Of a DNA stretch of 64,000 bases, positions 34,569-43,215 are shown piece after piece; position 1 is the stretch's first letter; each line of letters begins with the position of its first letter. The translations under genes and the position numbers were made by a program. The DNA lies in assembly GCF_002797935.1 (NCBI RefSeq), contig NZ_PGER01000001.1, positions 1,612,001 through 1,676,000 of the forward strand, written 5' to 3'. This stretch comes from Flavobacterium sp. 1 (GTDB taxonomy: Bacteria; Bacteroidota; Bacteroidia; Flavobacteriales; Flavobacteriaceae). Below the pieces are notes generated by a model that had not been told where the DNA came from, did not search any database, and saw only the letters and a list, made by a program, of their open reading frames with translations.

Positions 34569-37400
34569 ATGCTAGATACAGACAATACGATTGAAGTTCA
34601 AGGTGCCCGCGTTCACAATCTAAAAAATATAGATGTTTCCATTCCTAGAGAAAAACTAGTAGTCATTACGGGGTTATCTGGCTCTGGAAAATCTTCATTG
34701 GCATTCGATACTATTTATGCCGAAGGTCAGCGCCGTTATGTAGAAACGTTTTCGGCTTATGCTAGGCAATTTCTTGGGGGATTGGAACGTCCAGATGTTG
34801 ATAAAATTGATGGTCTATCCCCTGTTATTGCCATTGAGCAGAAAACGACCAGCAAAAGCCCGCGCTCTACCGTGGGAACTATTACCGAAATTTATGATTT
34901 CCTGCGTTTGCTTTATGCGCGTGGTGCCGATGCCTACAGTTACAATACGGGAGAAAAAATGGTTTCCTACTCAGATGATCAAATAAAGGATTTGATTATA
35001 CAGGATTTTACTGGAAAGCGAATCAATATTCTCGCGCCGGTTATTCGAGCAAGAAAAGGGCATTATGCGGAGCTTTTTCAGCAAATTACCAAACAGGGAT
35101 TCTTGAAAGTCCGTGTTAACGGCGATATTCAGGATTTGGTTTCGGGAATGAAATTAGACCGTTACAAAACCCACGATATCGAAATTGTTGTTGACAGAAT
35201 GGTAATCGAAGATACTCCTGACAATGAAAAACGCTTATCCGAAAGCATCAACACGGCTATGCACCACGGTGAAAATGTATTGATGGTTCTGGATCAAGAT
35301 ACCAACGAAGTGCGCTATTTTAGTCGAAATTTGATGTGTCCGAGTACCGGAATATCTTATCAAAATCCAGAGCCGAATTTATTTTCTTTCAACTCACCAA
35401 AAGGTGCTTGCGATAGTTGTAATGGCTTAGGGACTATCAATCAAATTAATGTTCAAAAAATTATTCCAAATCCAAAATTATCAATCAAAGCAGGAGGCTT
35501 TGCGCCTTTAGGCGAATATAAGTCATCATGGATTTTCAAGCAATTGGAAATCATTGGAGAAAAATATGGTTTCAAATTGACCGATGCTGTCGAAAAAATT
35601 CCTGCTGAAGCAATGGAAATGATTTTGAATGGCGGAAAAGAAAAATTCACTATAAATTCAAAAGATTTGGGAGTTGCTCGCGACTACAAAATTGACTTTG
35701 AAGGAATCTCCCATTTCATAAAAAACCAACACGACGAAAGCGGTTCAACAACTATTAAACGTTGGGCTAAGGAATTTATGGACGAGGTGAAATGCCCCGT
35801 ATGTGAAGGTTCCCGTTTGAAAAAAGAAGCCAATTATTTTAGAATAAACGAAAAAAACATATCCGAATTGTGCGATATGGATATTTCGGATTTGACGATC
35901 TGGTTTTTAGATTTAGATCGTCATTTATCTGATAAACAAAAACGAATTGCGACGGAAGTAATTAAGGAAATCAAAGACCGCTTGGCTTTCTTGATGAACG
36001 TAGGTTTGGATTATTTGGCTTTAAGCCGAAGTTCCAAATCTCTTTCTGGTGGTGAAGCGCAACGTATTCGATTAGCAACTCAAATTGGTTCGCAATTGGT
36101 GGGCGTTTTATATATTTTGGATGAACCAAGCATTGGTTTACACCAAAGAGACAATGATAAACTAATTCATTCCTTGGAACAATTACGAGATATTGGTAAC
36201 TCGGTCATTGTGGTGGAACATGACAAAGACATGATTGAACGCGCCGATTATGTAATCGATATTGGTCCAAAAGCAGGGAAATATGGTGGCGAAATCATCA
36301 GTATTGGAACTCCGGCCGAGACTTTGGCATCAAACACCATTACAGCACAGTATTTAAACGGAAAAATGAAACTGGAAATTCCCAAAAAACGCCGTGAAGG
36401 AAATGGAAAATTTCTGAAACTATCTGGCGCAACAGGAAATAATCTAAAAAATGTTTCTATAGATTTGCCTTTGGGCAAAATGATTTGCGTTACAGGCGTT
36501 TCGGGAAGCGGGAAATCAACTTTGATTAATGAAACCCTCTACCCTATTTTGAATGCGTATTATTTTAATGGTGTTAAAATCCCGAAGCCTTATAAAAAAA
36601 TTGAAGGTTTAGAACATATCGATAAAGTAATAGATATAGACCAAAGCCCGATTGGACGAACTCCTCGTTCGAATCCAGCTACTTATACCGAAGTTTTTAG
36701 CGAAATACGAAACTTATTTACTATGACTTCCGAAAGTATGATTCGTGGTTATAAAGCCGGACGTTTCAGTTTTAATGTCAAAGGTGGACGCTGTGAAACC
36801 TGTGAAGGTTCTGGAGTTCGTACGATAGAAATGAATTTCCTGCCCGATGTTTATGTAGAATGCGAAACTTGTCAAGGCAAACGTTTTAATAGAGAAACAC
36901 TGGAAATTCGCTATAAAGGAAAATCCATTTCGGATGTACTGAATATGACGGTGGATGAAGCTGTTCCTTTCTTTGAAAACATACCAAAAATTTACCGAAA
37001 AGTAAAAACGATTCAGGATGTTGGTTTGGGTTATATTACACTTGGACAACAAAGCACAACACTTTCCGGCGGCGAAGCACAACGCATCAAACTGGCTGGA
37101 GAATTATCCAAAAAAGATACTGGAAATACGTTTTACATCCTTGACGAACCTACAACAGGTTTGCATTTTGAAGACATCCGAGTGCTAATGGATGTAATTA
37201 ACAAACTGGTTGACAAAGGAAATACCATCCTGATTATCGAGCACAATATGGATGTTATTAAACTGGCCGATTACATTATTGATATTGGTCCTGAAGGAGG
37301 AAAAGGAGGCGGACAGCTCGTTGCCAAAGGAACTCCAGAAGAAATTTTAAAAAACAAAAAAAGCTACACAGCACAATTTTTGAAAAAAGAGTTAGTATAA
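34569..37400 (+). CDS. uvrA: Excinuclease ABC subunit A
   Basis: A 943-residue full-length UvrA. The first Walker A is GLSGSGKSS (about 34-42) and the second GVSGSGKST (about 643-651). The ABC signatures are [12 protein letters not shown] and [12 protein letters not shown], with Walker B in [11 protein letters not shown] and [11 protein letters not shown]. Zinc-finger cysteine pairs occur at CDSCNG/CPVCEG and at [14 protein letters not shown]. UvrA finds bulky DNA lesions and loads UvrB in nucleotide excision repair. It is transcribed from its own promoter. Confidence 0.98.
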   Translation: MLDTDNTIEVQGARVHNLKNIDVSIPREKLVVITGLSGSGKSSLAFDTIYAEGQRRYVETFSAYARQFLGGLERPDVDKIDGLSPVIAIEQKTTSKSPRSTVGTITEIYDFLRLLYARGADAYSYNTGEKMVSYSDDQIKDLIIQDFTGKRINILAPVIRARKGHYAELFQQITKQGFLKVRVNGDIQDLVSGMKLDRYKTHDIEIVVDRMVIEDTPDNEKRLSESINTAMHHGENVLMVLDQDTNEVRYFSRNLMCPSTGISYQNPEPNLFSFNSPKGACDSCNGLGTINQINVQKIIPNPKLSIKAGGFAPLGEYKSSWIFKQLEIIGEKYGFKLTDAVEKIPAEAMEMILNGGKEKFTINSKDLGVARDYKIDFEGISHFIKNQHDESGSTTIKRWAKEFMDEVKCPVCEGSRLKKEANYFRINEKNISELCDMDISDLTIWFLDLDRHLSDKQKRIATEVIKEIKDRLAFLMNVGLDYLALSRSSKSLSGGEAQRIRLATQIGSQLVGVLYILDEPSIGLHQRDNDKLIHSLEQLRDIGNSVIVVEHDKDMIERADYVIDIGPKAGKYGGEIISIGTPAETLASNTITAQYLNGKMKLEIPKKRREGNGKFLKLSGATGNNLKNVSIDLPLGKMICVTGVSGSGKSTLINETLYPILNAYYFNGVKIPKPYKKIEGLEHIDKVIDIDQSPIGRTPRSNPATYTEVFSEIRNLFTMTSESMIRGYKAGRFSFNVKGGRCETCEGSGVRTIEMNFLPDVYVECETCQGKRFNRETLEIRYKGKSISDVLNMTVDEAVPFFENIPKIYRKVKTIQDVGLGYITLGQQSTTLSGGEAQRIKLAGELSKKDTGNTFYILDEPTTGLHFEDIRVLMDVINKLVDKGNTILIIEHNMDVIKLADYIIDIGPEGGKGGGQLVAKGTPEEILKNKKSYTAQFLKKELV

Positions 37401-37455
37401 AACATTAGTTCAAAAGCATTTAAAAAATAATTACATTTGTTTAAAACAGATAAAG

Positions 37456-38598
37456 ATGAAAGAATCTATAATCATAAAAAATCTCGGTCCTCTAAAAGAT
37501 ATTCATATTGAAGAAATAAAACCTTTTACGGTTTTTATTGGAGAATCTGGTAGTGGAAAAAGTACTTTGATGAAAGTTATCTCTTTGTTTCGATGGGTAT
37601 ATAAAATGCAAAATATACATTCATATCACAGAGAAAGTAGAGTGGATTCTCCTTTTGAAATAGATATATATTCCTGTTTTGAAAGTAGTGGAATTAAAGA
37701 GTTCATAAAATCAAATACTCAAATTATCTACAAAACCACATTTAATAAAGTAGTAAATTATGAAATAAAATTTTATAAGAATACTTTGTATTTTTCAAAT
37801 CAGACAATAAATGCATCATATTTATCCTTTAATAAAATTTCTTTCATTTCAGAAACTAGAAACATAATTCCACTTTGGGCAAATGTAGGAGCTTTACTGA
37901 CTGGGGTTAATTTAGGTTACTATTTCCACGAAGTTTTTAAAGATTTTAATTTAGCTTCGGATACCATTAAAGACATTGAATTAAAACACTTGGATGTAAA
38001 ATTTTCCGTAAAAAAAAGCCATTCAGGTAAGGATTATAGAATTGAATCAAAAAATAATGAAAAATTTGATATCGAATTTAAAAATAGTTCATCAGGAACA
38101 CAAACTTCTGTACCAATCCTTTTAATTTCGCAGTTTTTTGCTCAGAACTTCAAATTTGAAGAATCTTTTAAACGTTCTGTATTAGAATATTTGTATTCTA
38201 CTGATAGTTTAACAGAATTTAAAGCTGTTAAAAATTTGAGTGAAATAAACAAAAAAATCTACATTCATATAGAAGAACCCGAATTGAGTTTATTTCCTGA
38301 TGCCCAGTGTAAACTAATGGATGATTTGATAAAAAATTGTTTTATAAACAATACAAATTCTGTTGAATTATTAGTTTCTACGCATAGTCCTTATATAGTA
38401 AACTATCTAAATCTACTTATAAAAAGATTTGATAAAAATATGGATGAACCAAAATACAATTATGATGAGTTAGCTGTCTATCAAGTTGCTGATGGTGGAT
38501 TGATAAATTTAATGGCTCAAAATGAACGATTGGTAAACACAAACCCATTATCCGATACCATAAACCACATTTATAACGAATATGAAAAATTAGGATAA
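37456..38598 (+). CDS. ABC/AAA_21-type ATPase of a two-gene (defence-like) module
   Basis: A 380-residue P-loop ATPase of the RecF/OLD-like ABC class. Walker A is GESGSGKST (29-37), the signature-like SSSGTQTSVP lies at 211-220, Walker B is IYIHIEEPE (268-276) and the switch histidine motif is STHSPYI (308-314). There is no coiled coil of SMC length and no TOPRIM domain. It starts 56 bp after uvrA, with a -7-like TACATTTG at 37432-37439, and its stop is 1 bp from the start of the next gene. Such single-ABC ATPases paired with a small nuclease are typical of anti-phage systems (for example Septu, PARIS and Gabija variants), but this pair matches none that I can name. Confidence 0.75.
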   Translation: MKESIIIKNLGPLKDIHIEEIKPFTVFIGESGSGKSTLMKVISLFRWVYKMQNIHSYHRESRVDSPFEIDIYSCFESSGIKEFIKSNTQIIYKTTFNKVVNYEIKFYKNTLYFSNQTINASYLSFNKISFISETRNIIPLWANVGALLTGVNLGYYFHEVFKDFNLASDTIKDIELKHLDVKFSVKKSHSGKDYRIESKNNEKFDIEFKNSSSGTQTSVPILLISQFFAQNFKFEESFKRSVLEYLYSTDSLTEFKAVKNLSEINKKIYIHIEEPELSLFPDAQCKLMDDLIKNCFINNTNSVELLVSTHSPYIVNYLNLLIKRFDKNMDEPKYNYDELAVYQVADGGLINLMAQNERLVNTNPLSDTINHIYNEYEKLG

Positions 38599-38599
38599 T

Positions 38600-39217
38600 A
38601 TGGATAGTTTGCTAAAAAATGATTTTACTTCATTCCATCAGTTGCCTATTTCTATTCTTAATATACGTCAAGATACAATTTTACCTTATTTTGAATTAGA
38701 AGACATCGATACTGTTTTAACTCTTTCTTCTATTAAAGATTCTGGAACAGCAAAATACACTAATCCTAATAATTTAGAAGTAATTATAATTGATTATGAT
38801 ACTTTTCTAACCAGTTTATCTCATAGATTTAGACAAGGAAAAAGTAGATGTGATGCAATAGTTTACACTCAAAATAAGTCTTATTTTCTATTGAATGAAT
38901 TAAAAAACAGAAAAATAGTAAATGAAAACGCATTTGAAGAAGTACTTTCTGGAGCCATCTCTCAAATGCTTAAAACTTTGACATTGATAAAATCTGTTCC
39001 TTCGATTGATACTTTTATAAATCCTTTTACTCAAAAAAGATGTTGCTATTGCAATAAACAATCTATTAATCCTTCTCCGATCATTGATGCTCCAAATGCT
39101 TTTAATAGATTAAACAATTTAGCTCCTGATGGAATTGAAATGGAACATAGTGAAATCAATGCTTTAGGATTTCAATTATTTCAATATACAGGTGCACAAA
39201 CAATAAAGTTGAATTGA
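38600..39217 (+). CDS. Small protein with PD-(D/E)XK nuclease-like motif, partner of the ATPase
   Basis: A 205-residue protein with no recognised full-length family. The central part reads RCDAIVYTQNKSYFLLNELK: D85, then a strand, then E100-x-K102, the spacing of a PD-(D/E)XK nuclease core, with E114 as a possible upstream helix acid. A cysteine cluster follows (C148, C149, C151), then a C-terminal region with EMEHSEINALG. The gene begins 1 bp after the ATPase stop, so the two are translated together. As effector it would cut nucleic acid when the ATPase senses invasion; this is inference from the motif and layout. Confidence 0.55.
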   Translation: MDSLLKNDFTSFHQLPISILNIRQDTILPYFELEDIDTVLTLSSIKDSGTAKYTNPNNLEVIIIDYDTFLTSLSHRFRQGKSRCDAIVYTQNKSYFLLNELKNRKIVNENAFEEVLSGAISQMLKTLTLIKSVPSIDTFINPFTQKRCCYCNKQSINPSPIIDAPNAFNRLNNLAPDGIEMEHSEINALGFQLFQYTGAQTIKLN

Positions 39218-39321
39218 TTATCTAAATGATAACGATATAATATAACTAGTCTATTACATTATTGACATGGGCTATGAAGGCAGAAAAGGCGGTGTTCCTA
39301 AAAAAATAATACTAAACATAT

Positions 39322-40050
39322 ATGAAACTAGAAGATTTTGACAACGATGAAGACAAAGTAATTCAAGATAGTCTTAAACAAAAAACTTGGAACGAAATTA
39401 GAACCAATGACAGTTGGGGGATTTTTAAAATCATGTCCGAATTTGTGAATGGATATGATACCATGAGCCGTATTGGTCCTTGTGTAACTATTTTTGGTTC
39501 GGCCAGGATAAAACCGGAGGATTATTACTATCAGCTGGCTGAGAAAATTGCTTTCAAAATCAGTAAAGCTGGTTATGGCGTGATAACTGGCGGTGGCCCC
39601 GGAATTATGGAAGCGGGTAACAAAGGAGCACATTTGGGCGGCGGAACTTCGGTGGGGCTGAATATTGAATTGCCTTTTGAACAGCATTTTAACCCTTATA
39701 TTGACAGAGATAAGAACTTAAATTTCGATTATTTCTTTGTTAGAAAAGTAATGTTTGTAAAATATTCCCAAGGCTTTGTGGTGATGCCTGGCGGATTTGG
39801 AACTTTAGATGAATTATTTGAAGCTATTACTTTGATTCAAACCAAGAAGATTGGCAAATTCCCAATTGTATTAGTGGGAAGTATATTTTGGTCAGGATTA
39901 ATCGATTGGATAAAAGCGGTGCTGGTTGAAAAAGAACATACGATAAGCCCCGATGATTTAAACTTATTTAAAATTGTTGACACAGAAGATGAAGTTGTTG
40001 ATGTCATCAATAAATTCTACAAGAAATACGATTTAAGCCCTAATTTTTAA
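39322..40050 (+). CDS. LOG-family Rossmann-fold nucleotide hydrolase (TIGR00730)
   Basis: A 242-residue cytoplasmic protein. The family signatures are GGGPGIMEAGNKGA and PGGFGTLDELFE, which bind the nucleotide phosphate and hold the catalytic glutamate. LOG proteins release the base from nucleoside 5'-monophosphates (cytokinin-type or AMP-like). In bacteria the physiological role is often uncertain. It has its own strong terminator at 40058-40096. Confidence 0.9.
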   Translation: MKLEDFDNDEDKVIQDSLKQKTWNEIRTNDSWGIFKIMSEFVNGYDTMSRIGPCVTIFGSARIKPEDYYYQLAEKIAFKISKAGYGVITGGGPGIMEAGNKGAHLGGGTSVGLNIELPFEQHFNPYIDRDKNLNFDYFFVRKVMFVKYSQGFVVMPGGFGTLDELFEAITLIQTKKIGKFPIVLVGSIFWSGLIDWIKAVLVEKEHTISPDDLNLFKIVDTEDEVVDVINKFYKKYDLSPNF

Positions 40051-40057
40051 TATTGAA

Positions 40058-40096
40058 AGCCGTCTCGTCTTTTAGGAACGAGACGGCTTGTTTATT
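40058..40096 (+). terminator. Rho-independent terminator after the LOG gene
   Basis: AGCCGTCTCGT (40058-40068) and ACGAGACGGCT (40078-40088) form an 11-bp perfect stem, followed by TGTTTATTTT. Confidence 0.9.
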
Positions 40097-40150
40097 TTAA
40101 CGCATTTTGGTGCATTTCAACCCATTTAATACTGAACTTTTCTTAAATTT

Positions 40151-40179
40151 TTGTAAATTGTATTAGTTTTATACCTTCG
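40151..40179 (+). promoter_or_regulatory. Promoter of the M1-like gene
   Basis: TTG at 40151-40153, an 18-bp spacer and TACCTTCG at 40172-40179 fit the Bacteroidota consensus with one change. The TTG start codon follows at 40204. Confidence 0.55.
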
Positions 40180-40203
40180 CTAAACCTAATATACAGTCCC
40201 AAA

Positions 40204-43029
40204 TTGAAAACTTACAGTAAAATTATCCTGTTACTTATTGGTTTATTGGTTTCCCAAAAACAATATGCACAGCATCAATCAAAGATGACTGCAGTTGTGA
40301 ATATGGATTATAAAACGGTAACGATAGATCAGGAAATTACTTTTCACAATCAATCTAATGACACTTTGACTTCAATAGTGCTGAATGATTGGAATAATGC
40401 TTTTTCGGACAAGGAAAGCCCATTGGGAAAGCGTTTTTCGGATGAGTTTTACAATAAATTTCATTTAGCATCAGCAAATGAGCTTGGAGGAACTATCAAT
40501 TTAATAATTGAAGATACTGATCAGAAAGGTTTTGTTTGGGAAAGATCTAAAAAAAATCCAGATTACATCACAATTAAATTAAATAACACTTTACTGCCCA
40601 ACCAAAAAGTAAAACTGCATCTTACTTATATAGAAAAAATCCCAAGTGACAAATTTACCAAATACGGTTATTTTGAAAAATACGGCATGCACCTCAAAAA
40701 CTGGTTTCTCACGCCTGCGCGTTATGAGAATAAAGGATTTATAAAATACAGTAATGAAAACCTTGATGACATTGCCAATGCTGTTTCTGATTTTGATATT
40801 GACTTAAAAATCAATGGCAAAAATGCTGTTACTACTGATTTAACAATTGACCGATTGGCACAAACTGATCAAGAAACCAATATCAGATTGACAGGAAAAA
40901 ACAGAAATGATATCGACCTTATCATAGAAAAGGAATCCAGTTATACTAGTTTTAAAATTAACAACTTAGAAGTTTTTACTAATATTAGATCTGGAAGATT
41001 TAATGACTCCTTAAAGACAAAAATTATTGAAAGAATTGTAGATTACAGCAAAAATCAAATTGGCGAATATCCATTTGATAAAATAATTATTTCTGAGGCT
41101 GACTATGAAAAAAACCCTTTTTATGGCTTGAATCAATTACCTAAATTCATGCGCCCTTTCCATACCGATTTTTTATTCGAAATAAAATTTTTAAAAACCT
41201 ACTTGAATAATTATCTTAAAACCAGCATGAGATTAGATTCCAGAAAAGACAATTGGATTTATGATGGCTTTCAAATCTATACAATGATGGGTTATATTCA
41301 TGAATTTCATCCTGATAGTAAAATGATGGGATCTGCCTCAAAATTCTTTTTACTCAGAAGTTTTAAGATCGCTCAAACTGATTTTAATGAGCAGTATAGC
41401 TATTTCTATATGCTGATGGCAAGAAAAAATTTAGACCAGCCTCTTAATGCTCCTAAAAACTCATTAATTAAATATAATGTCCAAATTGCAAATAAATACA
41501 AAGCCGGACTGAGTTTAGATTATCTTGATGATTATCTTGGAAATGAAATAGTTTCCTCTGGAATTAAGCAATTTTATAGCCAAAATAAACAAGGTCAAAC
41601 CGATAGAAATGATTTTGAAGAGCTGTTAAAATCAAAAACTTCAAAAAACATCGATTGGTTTTTTGACTACATTATTGACAGCAGAGAAATAATTGATTAT
41701 AAATTTGATGCTGTTTCCAAAACCGAAGACAGTGTAACATTTACAGTAAAAAACAAAGGGGTTCCTTTGGTTCCGATGCCTGTATTTGGAATTAGAAACA
41801 AACAGGTTATTTTTAAAAAATGGCTGGAAATTAGTGAAATTGACAAGGAGCTTACTTTTGAAAGAAAAAGTATCGACAAACTGGTTCTGAATTATAAAAA
41901 TGAAGTTCCTGAGTTTAATTTGAGAAATAATTGGAAATCACTGCAGAAATTTTCTTTTAATCGTCCCTTAAAAATGACTTTTTTTCAAGATTTAGAGGAT
42001 CCGCATTACTCGCAGTTGTTTTATGTTCCTACTCTATTTTATAATCTTTATGACGGTTTTTCCCCAGGGATAAGTTTATATAATTACAGCTTTTTTGATA
42101 AGCCATTTATATTTATTTTAAATCCAATGTATTCCATCAATACTAAATCCATTGTAGGCAGTTACACTTTTGCTTACAATCAATATTTAAGAGAAGGCAG
42201 TTTATACAACATTAGATATTCCTTAAATGGCTCTTATTTCCATTATACATCAGATGCAGCTTACCTCAAATTATTCCCTAGTGTATCCTTCTTTTTAAGA
42301 GAACCAAATTATCGGGATAATAGGAAACAGGTCATGACCTTAAAAGACAATATTATTTACAAAGAGCCATCAGCAACAGAGATAGACAGTACTGATAACT
42401 ACTCTATCTTTAACATCAAATATTTTAATATAAAAACGGAGGTTACCAGTCATGTTAAATTTCTGACTGACATTCAATTATCTGGATATTTTGGTAAAGT
42501 ATCTGCTGAGATTGAGTATCGTAAGTTATTTAATAACAAGCGTTATCTGAATGTTAGAGTCTATGCAGGAACCTTTTTATACAATAGCAGCAATACGCAA
42601 AACTACAATTTTGGGGTTTCCCGAGTAAATGATTATATGTTTGATTATGCTGTCTATGCACGGTCTGAAACAACTGGAATTTTAAGCCAGCAATATATCC
42701 ATGCACAAGGAGGTTTTAAATCATTTTTGAAACCAGCCGAAGCTAATCAATGGTTAACAACTGCCAATTTGAGTCATTCTATACTATGGAATTGGGTGGA
42801 TGCCTATGCTGATTTTGGTTTTATAAAAAATAGAGACGTTTCAAATACCTTTCTTTATGATAGCGGAATACGGTTAAATTTAGTACAGGATTACTTCGAA
42901 TTGTACTTTCCGGTATATTCCTCAAACGGATTTGAACTGTCAGAAAAAAATTATGGAGAGAAAATACGTTTTATCTTCATTTTTAACCCAAAATCATTAA
43001 TTAATCTTTTTACCCGAAAATGGTTTTAA
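40204..43029 (+). CDS. M1-aminopeptidase-like exported protein without zinc site, with C-terminal barrel-like region
   Basis: A 941-residue protein read from a TTG start; no upstream ATG exists and the signal peptide (1-22, ending QYAQ) requires this start. The N-terminal half has the M1 beta-domain (MDYKTVTIDQEITFHNQ) and the M1-like fold. Where active enzymes have HExxH and WLDEGFA, this protein has FEIKFLKTYL (about 325-334) and NWIYDGFQIY (350-359), so the zinc ligands are missing. The C-terminal part (about 640-941) alternates short hydrophobic strands and ends in FTRKWF, as in outer-membrane barrels. It is probably a non-enzymatic outer-membrane protein. Confidence 0.65.
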   Translation: MKTYSKIILLLIGLLVSQKQYAQHQSKMTAVVNMDYKTVTIDQEITFHNQSNDTLTSIVLNDWNNAFSDKESPLGKRFSDEFYNKFHLASANELGGTINLIIEDTDQKGFVWERSKKNPDYITIKLNNTLLPNQKVKLHLTYIEKIPSDKFTKYGYFEKYGMHLKNWFLTPARYENKGFIKYSNENLDDIANAVSDFDIDLKINGKNAVTTDLTIDRLAQTDQETNIRLTGKNRNDIDLIIEKESSYTSFKINNLEVFTNIRSGRFNDSLKTKIIERIVDYSKNQIGEYPFDKIIISEADYEKNPFYGLNQLPKFMRPFHTDFLFEIKFLKTYLNNYLKTSMRLDSRKDNWIYDGFQIYTMMGYIHEFHPDSKMMGSASKFFLLRSFKIAQTDFNEQYSYFYMLMARKNLDQPLNAPKNSLIKYNVQIANKYKAGLSLDYLDDYLGNEIVSSGIKQFYSQNKQGQTDRNDFEELLKSKTSKNIDWFFDYIIDSREIIDYKFDAVSKTEDSVTFTVKNKGVPLVPMPVFGIRNKQVIFKKWLEISEIDKELTFERKSIDKLVLNYKNEVPEFNLRNNWKSLQKFSFNRPLKMTFFQDLEDPHYSQLFYVPTLFYNLYDGFSPGISLYNYSFFDKPFIFILNPMYSINTKSIVGSYTFAYNQYLREGSLYNIRYSLNGSYFHYTSDAAYLKLFPSVSFFLREPNYRDNRKQVMTLKDNIIYKEPSATEIDSTDNYSIFNIKYFNIKTEVTSHVKFLTDIQLSGYFGKVSAEIEYRKLFNNKRYLNVRVYAGTFLYNSSNTQNYNFGVSRVNDYMFDYAVYARSETTGILSQQYIHAQGGFKSFLKPAEANQWLTTANLSHSILWNWVDAYADFGFIKNRDVSNTFLYDSGIRLNLVQDYFELYFPVYSSNGFELSEKNYGEKIRFIFIFNPKSLINLFTRKWF

Positions 43030-43215
43030 TTCAAAACAAAAACTTTAAAATATTAAGTTATTGTTGTTAAATTATAAATAAAATTATTTATTTGATAAAA
43101 ATACATTCATTTTACTAAAAATTATTTGCTAAAAAATTATAAAAATACAGAATTGTATAATGCTATATAGATAGTTTTAATTAAATTTGCCGCATTAAAG
43201 TTATACTTTTAAATT

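Noticed and set aside
37456..39217. Identification of the pair as Septu, PARIS or Gabija
   Set aside because: The partner has no clear HNH like PtuB and no TOPRIM like AriB or GajA, and the ATPase has no fused TOPRIM domain; a named system cannot be supported.
39263..39340. Tiny plus-strand frame starting MGYEGRKGG between the nuclease-like gene and the LOG gene
   Set aside because: About 24 codons overlapping the LOG start, no homology recognised and no ribosome-binding or promoter support.
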